DNA of 64,000 bases from Yersinia hibernica (GTDB taxonomy: Bacteria; Pseudomonadota; Gammaproteobacteria; Enterobacterales; Enterobacteriaceae): the NCBI RefSeq assembly GCF_004124235.1, contig NZ_CP032487.1, positions 3,162,001-3,226,000 on the forward strand, written 5' to 3'. The stretch's first letter is position 1. The number at the start of each line of letters is the position of its first letter. Under the pieces are notes generated by a model that searched no databases, was not told the DNA's origin, and saw nothing but the letters and a program-made list of their open reading frames with translations. This document shows positions 55,328 to 64,000 of this stretch, piece by piece. Both the position numbers and the translations under genes were made by a program.

Positions 55328-55987
55328 ATGTTTGGTTTTTCAAAACGTGGTCTTCATTGTGGTGAAAATCACCATGAAGAGCAGCATCGCGGCGGCGAAA
55401 GAATGCGTCGCGGCGGCCGTCACCATATGGCAGCGGAAGCGATTGAAACGGCAAGAGGCGGCAGACGTGGGCGTGGTGAAAAAATGCAACGCCTGTTTGA
55501 ACACGGCGACTTGCGCATTGTTCTGTTAGCATTACTTAATAAAAAGCCCAGCCATGGTTATGAGCTGATTAAAGCTATCGAAGAGGCATCTTCAGGTTTA
55601 TATGTGCCAAGTCCAGGTGTTATTTACCCAACACTGACCCTATTAGAAGAGCAGGATTTTGTTATTCCAGTGGCCACAGGCAATGGCCGTAAAAGCTACC
55701 AAATTACTGATGCCGGTAAAGCCGAATTACAGCAAAACCAACAAATGGTTGATATTATTTTTTCGCGGCTGGCCCAAGTAAATCGCCGTCCTGAGGGTAA
55801 TATGGCTGAAGGTATTTCCGATGCAATGCATCGTTTACGTCATATTCTGCGCAGCAGTATGATGCGCTCGGATGTTACGCCAGAGCAGGTTGAGAATATT
55901 AATGCTGCTTTACTGACAGCCGTCGAAGCCATTGAAAAAGAGTTAGCGCCCAATGCGGCTGAAACTCATGAGCCGGAGAAAAAATAA
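55328..55987 (+). CDS. PadR-family regulator, YqjI-like
   Basis: A 219-residue repressor. The first 35 residues are His/Gly/Arg-rich with a Cys (H10, C11, H15, H16, H20, H32, H33), a probable metal-sensing tail as in E. coli YqjI, which responds to nickel. The PadR winged helix follows (GDLRIVLLALLNKKPSHGYEL near 60, PSPGVIYPTLTLLEEQ, GRKSYQIT) with a long C-terminal dimerisation helix. Stop and start of the next gene share one base (TAATG), so they form a two-gene operon under the GATATATC array. No yqjH reductase gene is adjacent. Confidence 0.85.
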   Translation: MFGFSKRGLHCGENHHEEQHRGGERMRRGGRHHMAAEAIETARGGRRGRGEKMQRLFEHGDLRIVLLALLNKKPSHGYELIKAIEEASSGLYVPSPGVIYPTLTLLEEQDFVIPVATGNGRKSYQITDAGKAELQQNQQMVDIIFSRLAQVNRRPEGNMAEGISDAMHRLRHILRSSMMRSDVTPEQVENINAALLTAVEAIEKELAPNAAETHEPEKK

Positions 55988-56298
55988 TGCCGGGTTACCG
56001 TTATCGAATCACTATTGAGCCACTAACCGACCGCAAAGGTGAAGCCATTAATAAAGCTCCGATAACATTCGAAGCCGAGAATCACGATGAGATCCTCGGC
56101 ATCATCGAGCGGTTACAGGCGCGTGAAGATCTGGACTTCGGTAAGGAGAAAACAGCCGCATTTGCACTTGGTCTGAAACTGTTTTCAGAGACAATGATGG
56201 AGAACCGCAAGCACCCGATATTTGCCCCATTGCGAGCTGCGTTTATGGATTTTATGCTCAACTTGAAGAAAGGTTCGACACGCGATCGTTCCGAGTGA
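55987..56298 (+). CDS. DUF3861 protein
   Basis: A 103-residue protein with the DUF3861 pattern: YRYRITIEPLTDRKGE at the start and ALGLKLFSETMMENRKHPIF in the middle. Function unknown. Co-transcribed with the PadR regulator, whose stop overlaps its ATG, so it is presumably controlled by the same metal or redox signal (inference). Confidence 0.8.
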   Translation: MPGYRYRITIEPLTDRKGEAINKAPITFEAENHDEILGIIERLQAREDLDFGKEKTAAFALGLKLFSETMMENRKHPIFAPLRAAFMDFMLNLKKGSTRDRSE

Positions 56299-56375
56299 CA
56301 CACCAAAAATATAAGATAATGCGACAGCGAATTCGCCGGGAATATAAGCCCTACACTCTATTCCCGACGAATTGT

Positions 56376-57806
<1,431 letters not shown>

Positions 57807-57821
57807 TTAATACCTCTTTAT

Positions 57822-58718
57822 TTAGTTAATTTTTACTGCATGGTGCGAAACAGTAGAGTCGGCGAAAGCCGCGCGGCCATCAGCACTGTCTTCAACCGGA
57901 ATATCTTCAAACCCGAGTAAGAGTGTGGTCACAAAAGAAATGACTATCGCCAACATCATGACGCCGAATACCCATACAATACTCATAGGATTTGCCGGGT
58001 CGAAGAACTGAACACTGGTAAATAATCCCGGTGATGCCATTGAATGGCTGGCTAATCCGCCAATTCCCGCCACTGCACCACAAATAAATCCACTGATAAG
58101 GCTGGCTATCAGTGGGCGTTTAAGCCGCAATGCCACACCATAAAGTGCCGGTTCAGAGATACCGGCGACAATCGCGGAAGCCGCCGCAGCCAGCGCTGTT
58201 TGGCGCAATTCTGGGTTTTTGGTGCGCCAAGCCACCGCCAACGATGAGCCACCCAGTGATAAATTGGCCCCAATTTCTGATGGCATAACCATGCCCTCTT
58301 TCCCAGTTTCGGCAATAGTTTGAATAATCGTGGGGGTAAAAACACGATGCATGCCGGTCATGACCAGCAATGGCCAAAGTGCCCCCATAATCGCCACAGA
58401 AAGCCAGCCCAGATAATCATGCACGCTATAGACCAAAGAAGAGATGCCACTGCCAATCCAGATGCCCAATGGCCCAATAAACATGATGGCGATAGGTGCT
58501 GAAATCAGCACAATCAGCATTGGTTTAAGGAAGTTTTTAGTCACTGCTGGCGTAATGCGGTCAACCCACCGCTCAATATAAGACAGCAGCCAGGTCATAC
58601 AGAGTGCGGGGATAACAGTATAAGTGTACTTCACCGCAGTGACAGGAACCCCCATAATGGCGCGCGTCGAGCTAAGTAACCCTTTGTGCAGAGTGAAAGG
58701 AAGTCCCCTTATCCGCAA
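57822..58718 (-). pseudogene. Beta-glucoside PTS permease EIIC, N-terminus deleted (AscF-like)
   Basis: The open frame begins at 58718, but recognisable permease starts only near GVPVTAVKYTYTVIPAL. The EIIB domain with its phosphorylated Cys and the first membrane helices are missing (a normal EIIBC has about 485 residues; about 280 remain). The remaining EIIC has SEIGANLSLGG, GISEPALYGV (the family's GxxEP-type sugar-binding motif) and six or so membrane helices. The first 20 codons do not look like permease sequence, so the deletion joint is near 58655. Not functional as a transporter. Confidence 0.78.
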
Positions 58719-59017
58719 AATGCGTAATTAGCTATCATATTCATATAGTTATAAATAGTTTTCTGACTGGAAAGATATTGTCTTTGGTCATTTCCAGACA
58801 TATAGGTAACCGGTTCCACATGAGAGTCTTAAAATACGAAGTGGATTTCAAGATATGAATTTATTCTATTTCCATTCTGTGATGCTGATCGACATCGACG
58901 TCATGAACAGCGGATGCACTCTGCCGCTGGCCAAGCCACTAATGCTGCGAACAGCTCTGCAATTTCAAGGACGAAGAGTATAGAATGACAGTAATTTCAA
59001 CGTGTCAGGATGGGCCT

Positions 59018-60064
59018 ATGTCTACAATGCAAGAAGTGGCAAAGAAAGCCGGTGTTTCAAAAGCCACGGTTTCGCGGGTTTTGTCGGGCAAAGGTTATGT
59101 CAGTGAAACAACGAAGGAGCAGGTGTTTAAAGCCATTGAAGAGACCGGGTATCGGCCAAATTTGCTGGCAAGAAATCTGGCAACCAATAAATCTGAGTGT
59201 ATTGGCTTAGTGGTAACCAATACTCTGTATAACGGCAGCTACTTCAATGAAATACTGTCTCAAGCTGCACAAAAATTAGAAAATAATGGCCGTCAGTTAG
59301 TGCTGGTTGATGGAAAACACAGCGCGCAAGAGGAACAAGAAGCTATTCAGTTCCTGCTCGACCTACGCTGTGATGCAATAATAATTTATCCGCGCTTTTT
59401 AACCGTTGATGCCATGGATCTTATAATTGATAAATATAAACAGCCGATCATGGTGGTTAATAGGAAGCTGCGGAAAAATCATAGCCACTGTATTTTCTGT
59501 GACCATAAAGGCTCCAGTTATAATGCGACTAAATATCTTATTGAGCGAGGTCATCGGGATATCGCTTTTATTACCGGCTCACTTGACTCCCCGACCGCAA
59601 TTGAACGCCTCTCTGGGTATAAAGCAGCATTCGCTGCATTTTCTCTCCCTGTTCAGGAGAGGCTTATTGTGCAAGGAAAATGGACACCAGCAAGTGGTAC
59701 TGCGGCGGTAGAATCATTATTAACTCACCAAGTTGCCTTCAGCGCAATTATCGCCAGTAACGATGATATGGCCATTGGTGCAATGAAAAAGCTCAATGAA
59801 GCCGGCTTAAATGTTCCTGGCGATATTTCCATCATTGGGTTCGACAATATCCCTATTGCGCCTTTCCTTCTCCCTTCATTATCCAGTATCAAAGATCCCG
59901 TCAGTGGTATGATAAATGAAGTTATTAATCGCTTAGTGTCGATGCTGGATGGCGGATATTTATCCAATGAAAATATATTCCAATCCGAGCTAATCATCAG
60001 AGATTCAGTCAGCCATGGGCCTTTTTTAGCTCACTCACAGCTCAAGAGCGATGACTTAATATAA
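59018..60064 (+). CDS. ascG: LacI-family repressor, AscG-like
   Basis: Repressor of the asc beta-glucoside genes. From the ATG at 59018 (348 residues; an earlier in-frame ATG lies at 58985) it opens with MSTMQEVAKKAGVSKATVSR, the LacI helix-turn-helix, and the hinge YRPNLLARNL. The ligand-binding domain is close to E. coli AscG (LRCDAIIIYPRFL, SLDSPTAIERL, SNDDMAIGAMK). The gene looks intact although the permease it controls is broken. Confidence 0.9.
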   Translation: MSTMQEVAKKAGVSKATVSRVLSGKGYVSETTKEQVFKAIEETGYRPNLLARNLATNKSECIGLVVTNTLYNGSYFNEILSQAAQKLENNGRQLVLVDGKHSAQEEQEAIQFLLDLRCDAIIIYPRFLTVDAMDLIIDKYKQPIMVVNRKLRKNHSHCIFCDHKGSSYNATKYLIERGHRDIAFITGSLDSPTAIERLSGYKAAFAAFSLPVQERLIVQGKWTPASGTAAVESLLTHQVAFSAIIASNDDMAIGAMKKLNEAGLNVPGDISIIGFDNIPIAPFLLPSLSSIKDPVSGMINEVINRLVSMLDGGYLSNENIFQSELIIRDSVSHGPFLAHSQLKSDDLI

Positions 60065-60072
60065 GTGATAAA

Positions 60073-60093
60073 AAAGGAGCCAAAGGCCCCTTT
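60073..60093. terminator. Bidirectional terminator between ascG and yceI
   Basis: A stem AAAGG(A)GCC / GGC(C)CCTTT with an AAA loop, one mismatch, flanked by A-runs on the left and T/A-rich bases on the right, between two convergent genes. Works on paper in both directions. Confidence 0.6.
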
Positions 60094-60109
60094 AAATAAA
60101 ATACGGATA

Positions 60110-60688
60110 TTATTTAGCTCGGACGCCTTCGACTGACAAAATCAGCTCGACTTCCTGTGAAGCAGGGCCTAAGTCAGTGGTGATATTAAAGTCTTTCAGC
60201 TTAATATTACCATTAGCTTCGAAACCGGCGCGGTAACCACCCCATGGGTCATTCCCCTGACCAGTTAACTTACTTTCTAATGTCACCGGCTTGGTTACGC
60301 CATTTAATGTCAGGTTGCCCACGACAGTATAACCTTCAGCATTTTTCTTCACTTCGGTCGATTCAAACGTCGCCTGTGGGAATTTACTGACGTTCAAGAA
60401 TTCTTTACTGCGTAGGTGTTTATCACGCTCAGCATGATTGGTATCTACGCTATTTGTGTTGATTACCACTTTCACTTTATCCGCAGCAGGATCTTTCTCA
60501 TCAAAAGTGAAAGAACCATCAAAGTCGTTAAAACTGCCATATAACCAGCTATAGCCTAAGTGTTTAATCCGGAATTCGATAAAGGCGTGCTGACCTTCTT
60601 TATCAATTTTATATTCGGCGGCTACGGCACTACCTGCGGTAAACATCAGTGCGCCTACAGTCAGGCCCAATAGGGTCTTATTAAACAT
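60110..60688 (-). CDS. yceI: YceI-family periplasmic lipid-binding protein
   Basis: 191 residues from the ATG at 60688, with a signal peptide (cleavage after AVA, about residue 23) and the lipocalin-like YceI domain: [26 protein letters not shown] is its hallmark opening (shown here in part), then [16 protein letters not shown] and [12 protein letters not shown]. It is thought to bind polyisoprenoid or quinone-like lipids. It lies 26 bases after the cytochrome b561 gene, as in E. coli yceJ-yceI. Confidence 0.92.
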   Translation of the reverse strand: MFNKTLLGLTVGALMFTAGSAVAAEYKIDKEGQHAFIEFRIKHLGYSWLYGSFNDFDGSFTFDEKDPAADKVKVVINTNSVDTNHAERDKHLRSKEFLNVSKFPQATFESTEVKKNAEGYTVVGNLTLNGVTKPVTLESKLTGQGNDPWGGYRAGFEANGNIKLKDFNITTDLGPASQEVELILSVEGVRAK

Positions 60689-60713
60689 GCTTAATTCTCC
60701 ATAATACAGTTGG

Positions 60714-61268
60714 TTAGTCGGTGCTACGTCCCAGCATCCGTTTAAGGGTAATATCACCATCAATAAAATGATGCTTAATCGCGGCCAGCCCATGTAATAG
60801 TGAAAGCACTACAACAGCCCAAGCCAGATAAAGATGCACTGTCCCGGCAGTATCGGCCTGATCCGGTAAGTTAGTTAATGTCGCCGGCACAGTAAACCAG
60901 CCAAAGACATTGATAGGTTGCCCATCAGCCGTCGAGATCAAATAACCGCTAAACATAATCAAAAATAAGAAAATATATAAAATCAGATGCGCCAATATCG
61001 CACTGACTCGCGTAAAACGGCTATAACTTGATAGTGGCTTTGGCGGCGGAGAAATAAAGCGCCAAACTACCCGAAATAGCATTACAGCGAAAAGTATACA
61101 GCCAACACTTTTATGTATTTCAGGCGCTTGATGATACCAACCATCATAATAGCCTAAAGTCACCATCCATAATCCTAGAGCAAACAGCGCATATACAGTC
61201 AGTGCAACCAGCCAATGGACACTAATAGTGATACGCCCAAACTGCTCCTTGGTGTTTTTCCAAAGCAT
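60714..61268 (-). CDS. yceJ: Cytochrome b561 family protein, YceJ-like
   Basis: A 184-residue four-helix di-heme membrane protein with heme-ligand histidines in the expected helices ([12 protein letters not shown] near 16, EIHKSVGC near 51, [10 protein letters not shown] and [15 protein letters not shown] near 165). It shuttles electrons from quinol, perhaps toward the YceI partner downstream. The start, order and length match E. coli YceJ. Confidence 0.88.
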   Translation of the reverse strand: MLWKNTKEQFGRITISVHWLVALTVYALFALGLWMVTLGYYDGWYHQAPEIHKSVGCILFAVMLFRVVWRFISPPPKPLSSYSRFTRVSAILAHLILYIFLFLIMFSGYLISTADGQPINVFGWFTVPATLTNLPDQADTAGTVHLYLAWAVVVLSLLHGLAAIKHHFIDGDITLKRMLGRSTD

Positions 61269-61522
61269 AATGCTTCCCTTTTGCTCAATTCATAGAACAA
61301 TAGTCAAACATTATGAAACATAAAATCAACTCTTATTTGATATAAGATATATTCTCGCAACACCCGTCAGTTAATTTGCAAAAGTTTATAATTACTCGGT
61401 CAATATAACTGTCGGACTTTACTTAACCTGACATTTGCACGATAGCATGGAAATTATTCATCGAGATCGTTTAATCAAATAAAGCGAGAAAGCACAGACA
61501 ATCTCGCCTCAAATAAAATCGA

Positions 61523-62617
61523 TTACTTAAATAACCCACGCTGATTATGCGGTTCACAACGCAAATATTGTTGCGCAACTTTAATGGTGGCACCTAATTT
61601 AGCCGCCGCATGCCATGGCCATCTCGGGTCATAGAGAATACCACGCGCCAGGGCGATAAAATCGGCCTGCCCGGTCGCGACAATCGCTTCAGCTTGTTCC
61701 GGTTCAGTAATCAGCCCGACGGCCATAACCGGCGTTTTAACCGCTTCTCGCACTTTTTGTGCTAATGGCACCTGATAATTTGGGCTAATCGGAATATGTT
61801 GATCCGGCGATAATCCACCACTGGAGACATGAATATAATCACATCCTAAAATCTCTAATTGTTTTGCCAATACAATGGACTGTTCAGTATCCCATCCACC
61901 ATTGACCCAATCGGTGGCAGAAATACGCACTCCGACGGCAATTTCTTTACTGAGAGCGGCGCGTATTTCACTCAATATTTCAATCACCAAGCGCATACGA
62001 TTTTCCAGCGAGCCGCCATATTCATCGTCACGTTGGTTGGATAACGGAGATAAGAATTGATGCAGTAAATAACCATGTGCAGCATGGATTTCAATAAGTT
62101 CAAATCCTGAGTCCACCGCGCGTTTTGCGGCTGCAACAAATGCAGACTTTATCTCGCCAATACGCGCGACAGACAAGGCTTGCGGAGGATGGCGATCGCC
62201 AAATGGCAGCGCTGATGGGGCCACAGTTTGCCACCCGCCCTGTTCAGCGGTAATTTCCCCCCCCCCCCCGCCATCCCATGGCAGCGCCGATGATGCTTTA
62301 CGGCCAGCATGCCCCAACTGGATACCTAATTTCACCGGCGAATAACGGCGAATAGCATCAATAATCGGGCGAAGCGCTTGCCCATGCTCATCATCCCAGA
62401 TACCCAAATCTTTGCCGCTGATGCGCCCTTGTGGCTCTACCGCGGTGGCTTCAATAATGAGCAGACTAGCACCTGATAGCGCCAAATTACCTAAATGAAT
62501 CATGTGCCAGTCGCTCGGGAAACCCCACTCAGCCGAATATTGGCACATCGGTGCCACTACAATGCGATTTTCCAGGGTTAATTTGCCCAGACTGGCCGGA
62601 GAAAATAATTGGCTCAT
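61523..62617 (-). CDS. Old-Yellow-Enzyme NADH:flavin oxidoreductase (YqjM-like) with poly-G tract
   Basis: A 364-residue FMN-dependent TIM-barrel ene-reductase. VVAPMCQYSAEWG carries Cys25, the redox-tuning cysteine of the thermophilic-like YqjM class; QLGHAGRKAS and AAHGYLLHQFLSP hold the substrate and flavin residues; the end MAVGLITEPEQAEAI is the phosphate-binding part. It reduces activated C=C bonds. A run of 13 G on the coding strand (62257-62269) encodes Gly near residue 118; the frame is open in this sequence but could shift by slippage. Confidence 0.9.
   Translation of the reverse strand: MSQLFSPASLGKLTLENRIVVAPMCQYSAEWGFPSDWHMIHLGNLALSGASLLIIEATAVEPQGRISGKDLGIWDDEHGQALRPIIDAIRRYSPVKLGIQLGHAGRKASSALPWDGGGGGEITAEQGGWQTVAPSALPFGDRHPPQALSVARIGEIKSAFVAAAKRAVDSGFELIEIHAAHGYLLHQFLSPLSNQRDDEYGGSLENRMRLVIEILSEIRAALSKEIAVGVRISATDWVNGGWDTEQSIVLAKQLEILGCDYIHVSSGGLSPDQHIPISPNYQVPLAQKVREAVKTPVMAVGLITEPEQAEAIVATGQADFIALARGILYDPRWPWHAAAKLGATIKVAQQYLRCEPHNQRGLFK
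62257..62269. repeat. Homopolymeric C13 tract inside the ene-reductase gene
   Basis: Thirteen consecutive C on the + strand, coding for four Gly and the first base of a Glu codon on the minus strand (the Gly codon before it is GGC). A single-base slip would frameshift the enzyme about a third of the way in. Confidence 0.95.
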
Positions 62618-62647
62618 ATATTTTACCTTTAGATGAGCAACAGCCCC

Positions 62648-63283
62648 TTACTGAGGAGAATGTTGCAGTGTCCAGTTCAGCACCTGTGAAGCTAACTGAT
62701 TGCTTGCTAAGCCAAAAGCATCAACCACTTCATTCATCTGCGCCCCTTTGATGGGTTGGCGAATATCAAAGTGGCGAGTCGCGATGATTCTACGGTCTGA
62801 AATCCTCACTAAGCGGGCATCAAAACGGATCAACACCTCACTGCTCCCCGCTTGATATACCCCCTGAAATGCTGATAAATCGCCACTCAACTCAACATCA
62901 GCTTGCAGGCTATCATCATCACTGCTGACCGCGGGAATACGGCCATCAGTGCGGAACTCCTGAATCAGGCGATTACGCACCAAAATAGGGGCGGGATCAG
63001 TCCAGCGCGAATTTTTATAGACCGCAATTTCCTGTCCTTCGGGCTGAACAGCAATACGCGAGCTATTGATAAACTGATTGGTCGCCGGTTGTGAAACGCG
63101 CAGTGACCAATTGACCGTCTGCGCGCGCGGTGCGGTTGCCGCAGCAGGCACCGGCAATAGATAAACCTGTGATACCGGCGCACTGGGTAAAATAGTGCAT
63201 GCTGACAACAACATAGCCAGTGCGGATAACATCAACAGCCCGACACGACGGCGGGCGCAGTACATTATCTTCAGAGAGATCAT
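62648..63283 (-). CDS. pqiC: PqiC-like ABC-transport auxiliary lipoprotein
   Basis: A 211-residue lipoprotein (LLSAC, Cys29) with the PqiC/YmbA core: YLLPVPA near the start, WSLRVSQPATNQFINSSRIA and DPAPILVRNRLIQEF. It anchors an MCE-protein tube at the outer membrane for lipid transport. The ATG overlaps the stop of the upstream MCE gene by 4 bases. Whether this is the pqi locus or a paralogous MCE operon cannot be told from the visible part, so the symbol is tentative. Confidence 0.75.
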   Translation of the reverse strand: MISLKIMYCARRRVGLLMLSALAMLLSACTILPSAPVSQVYLLPVPAAATAPRAQTVNWSLRVSQPATNQFINSSRIAVQPEGQEIAVYKNSRWTDPAPILVRNRLIQEFRTDGRIPAVSSDDDSLQADVELSGDLSAFQGVYQAGSSEVLIRFDARLVRISDRRIIATRHFDIRQPIKGAQMNEVVDAFGLASNQLASQVLNWTLQHSPQ

Positions 63284-64000
63284 CGAGGCGTAAACTCCTG
63301 TGTTCTTTCACGGCCGCGCAGCAGAGCCGCCGGGTTTTCTTCCAAACGGGAAACAGCAGCACGCAGTGTCGCTAATGTTCTACGCAACTCATCAACAGCT
63401 GGCCCCAACTCATTCATTCCTTGCATACCATTATTGAGTGAAGTTTGATTTTCACTCACCAGCTTATTGAGAATAATGCTGGTATTTTGCAGCGATGCCA
63501 TGGTCTTAGCGGCATCAGTCATCAGCTGTTTCCCCTGCCCATCCATCAACCCATTGGCACTGCGCAGCAGGCGATTCGTTTGTGTCAATGTCTCATTGGC
63601 TTGTTTGCTGGCCTGCGCCAACTGCTGCAACAGGGTACGAATATCTTGGCGTTGATCGGCGACGGTTTGGGTGACAAGAGCAAGATTGTCCAATGTTGTC
63701 ACCAGCCGCTGCTGATTATCGGGTGCTAGCAGCTGATTTAGGCGCATCAGCACTTCATTCGCATTGCTCATGAAACTCTCACCATTCGACAGTAATTGGC
63801 TCATGGGTGACGGAGTGGCAATGATAATAGGGACTTCCCCATCTTGGCCCTCTAATAACGGGCTCGACGAGGTGCTGCTGCTAAATTGGATGTTCGAGGT
63901 GCCAGTGATGCCCGCCACCGTCAGCCGGGCCTGTGTATCCTCGCGAATTGGTGTGGAAGCTGACACCCGGACACGCGCCCAAACCTTATTGGGGTTTTCA
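63280..64000 (-). CDS. MCE-family (MlaD-like) lipid transport protein, 5' end outside the window
   Basis: The C-terminal 240 or so residues; the frame runs open through 64000 (ENPNKVWARVRVSAST at the edge, MCE-domain-like). The visible part ends the MCE domain (AGITGTSNIQF), then a long coiled-coil of Gln/Leu/Asn repeats (about 110 residues) typical of MlaD-like proteins with one MCE domain. It would form the periplasmic channel that shuttles phospholipids with the PqiC-like lipoprotein encoded next. Permease and ATPase genes probably lie further right. Confidence 0.82.
   Translation of the reverse strand, partial: ENPNKVWARVRVSASTPIREDTQARLTVAGITGTSNIQFSSSTSSSPLLEGQDGEVPIIIATPSPMSQLLSNGESFMSNANEVLMRLNQLLAPDNQQRLVTTLDNLALVTQTVADQRQDIRTLLQQLAQASKQANETLTQTNRLLRSANGLMDGQGKQLMTDAAKTMASLQNTSIILNKLVSENQTSLNNGMQGMNELGPAVDELRRTLATLRAAVSRLEENPAALLRGRERTQEFTPR

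Overview
This window looks like chromosome of a gamma-proteobacterium of the order Enterobacterales, most probably a Yersinia of the enterocolitica-like group. That is inferred from recognisable protein families (MR/P-like fimbriae, asc beta-glucoside genes, yceJ-yceI, a Pqi/MCE transporter, IS1 and IS3-family elements). No rRNA or tRNA gene was seen. Moderate-GC housekeeping genes lie at the edges (1-3.8 kb and 54-64 kb), and most of the middle is accessory DNA.

Layout. 0.1-3.8 kb (+): a triheme cytochrome c peroxidase, a Tat-exported aminotransferase and a periplasmic cyclohexadienyl dehydratase, together suggesting an extracytoplasmic phenylalanine route. 15.7-3.9 kb (-): an eleven-gene cluster that reads as one operon. 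In transcription order it has a 62-residue double-glycine-leader peptide with four cysteines, a DsbA-like oxidoreductase, an LpxL-like acyltransferase, a C39-peptidase ABC exporter, MacA, MacB and TolC-like proteins, then a ketosynthase, MaoC-type dehydratase, acyl carrier protein and ketoreductase. My reading (inference) is a machine that makes, oxidises, possibly acylates and exports a small secreted peptide. It is the best candidate here for an undescribed system. 23.2-16.1 kb (-): a complete MR/P-like chaperone-usher fimbrial operon, with a divergent PapI/FaeA-like regulator and an intergenic region carrying exactly two GATC sites, followed by a PglL/Wzy-type oligosaccharyltransferase.

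26.5-50.2 kb is a mobile, decaying island. It has an N-terminally truncated AbiEii toxin, an intact IS3-family element, remnants of an AAA-ATPase/S8-peptidase defence pair cut by IS1, and a contact-dependent inhibition locus (cdiB, cdiA, cdiI) followed by two orphan toxin-immunity modules. After these come an internally deleted IS, a CsgG/DUF4810/GNA1162 lipoprotein operon, a divergent family-A-polymerase-like protein with a hexanucleotide-encoded Lys-Ser tract, and a second IS1. The two IS1 copies are directly repeated and nearly identical. The second one truncates the usher of another fimbrial operon (50.2-53.2 kb).

54-64 kb returns to ordinary chromosome: PhnA, a DUF1543 protein, a YqjI-like PadR regulator with a striking GATATATC operator array plus a DUF3861 protein, a broken asc operon (intact ascB-like and ascG-like genes, truncated PTS permease), YceI with cytochrome b561, an Old-Yellow-Enzyme reductase containing a 13-base C tract, and the end of a PqiC/MCE lipid-transport operon that runs off the right edge.

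Assignments rest on motifs and remembered family sequences. No database search was run.
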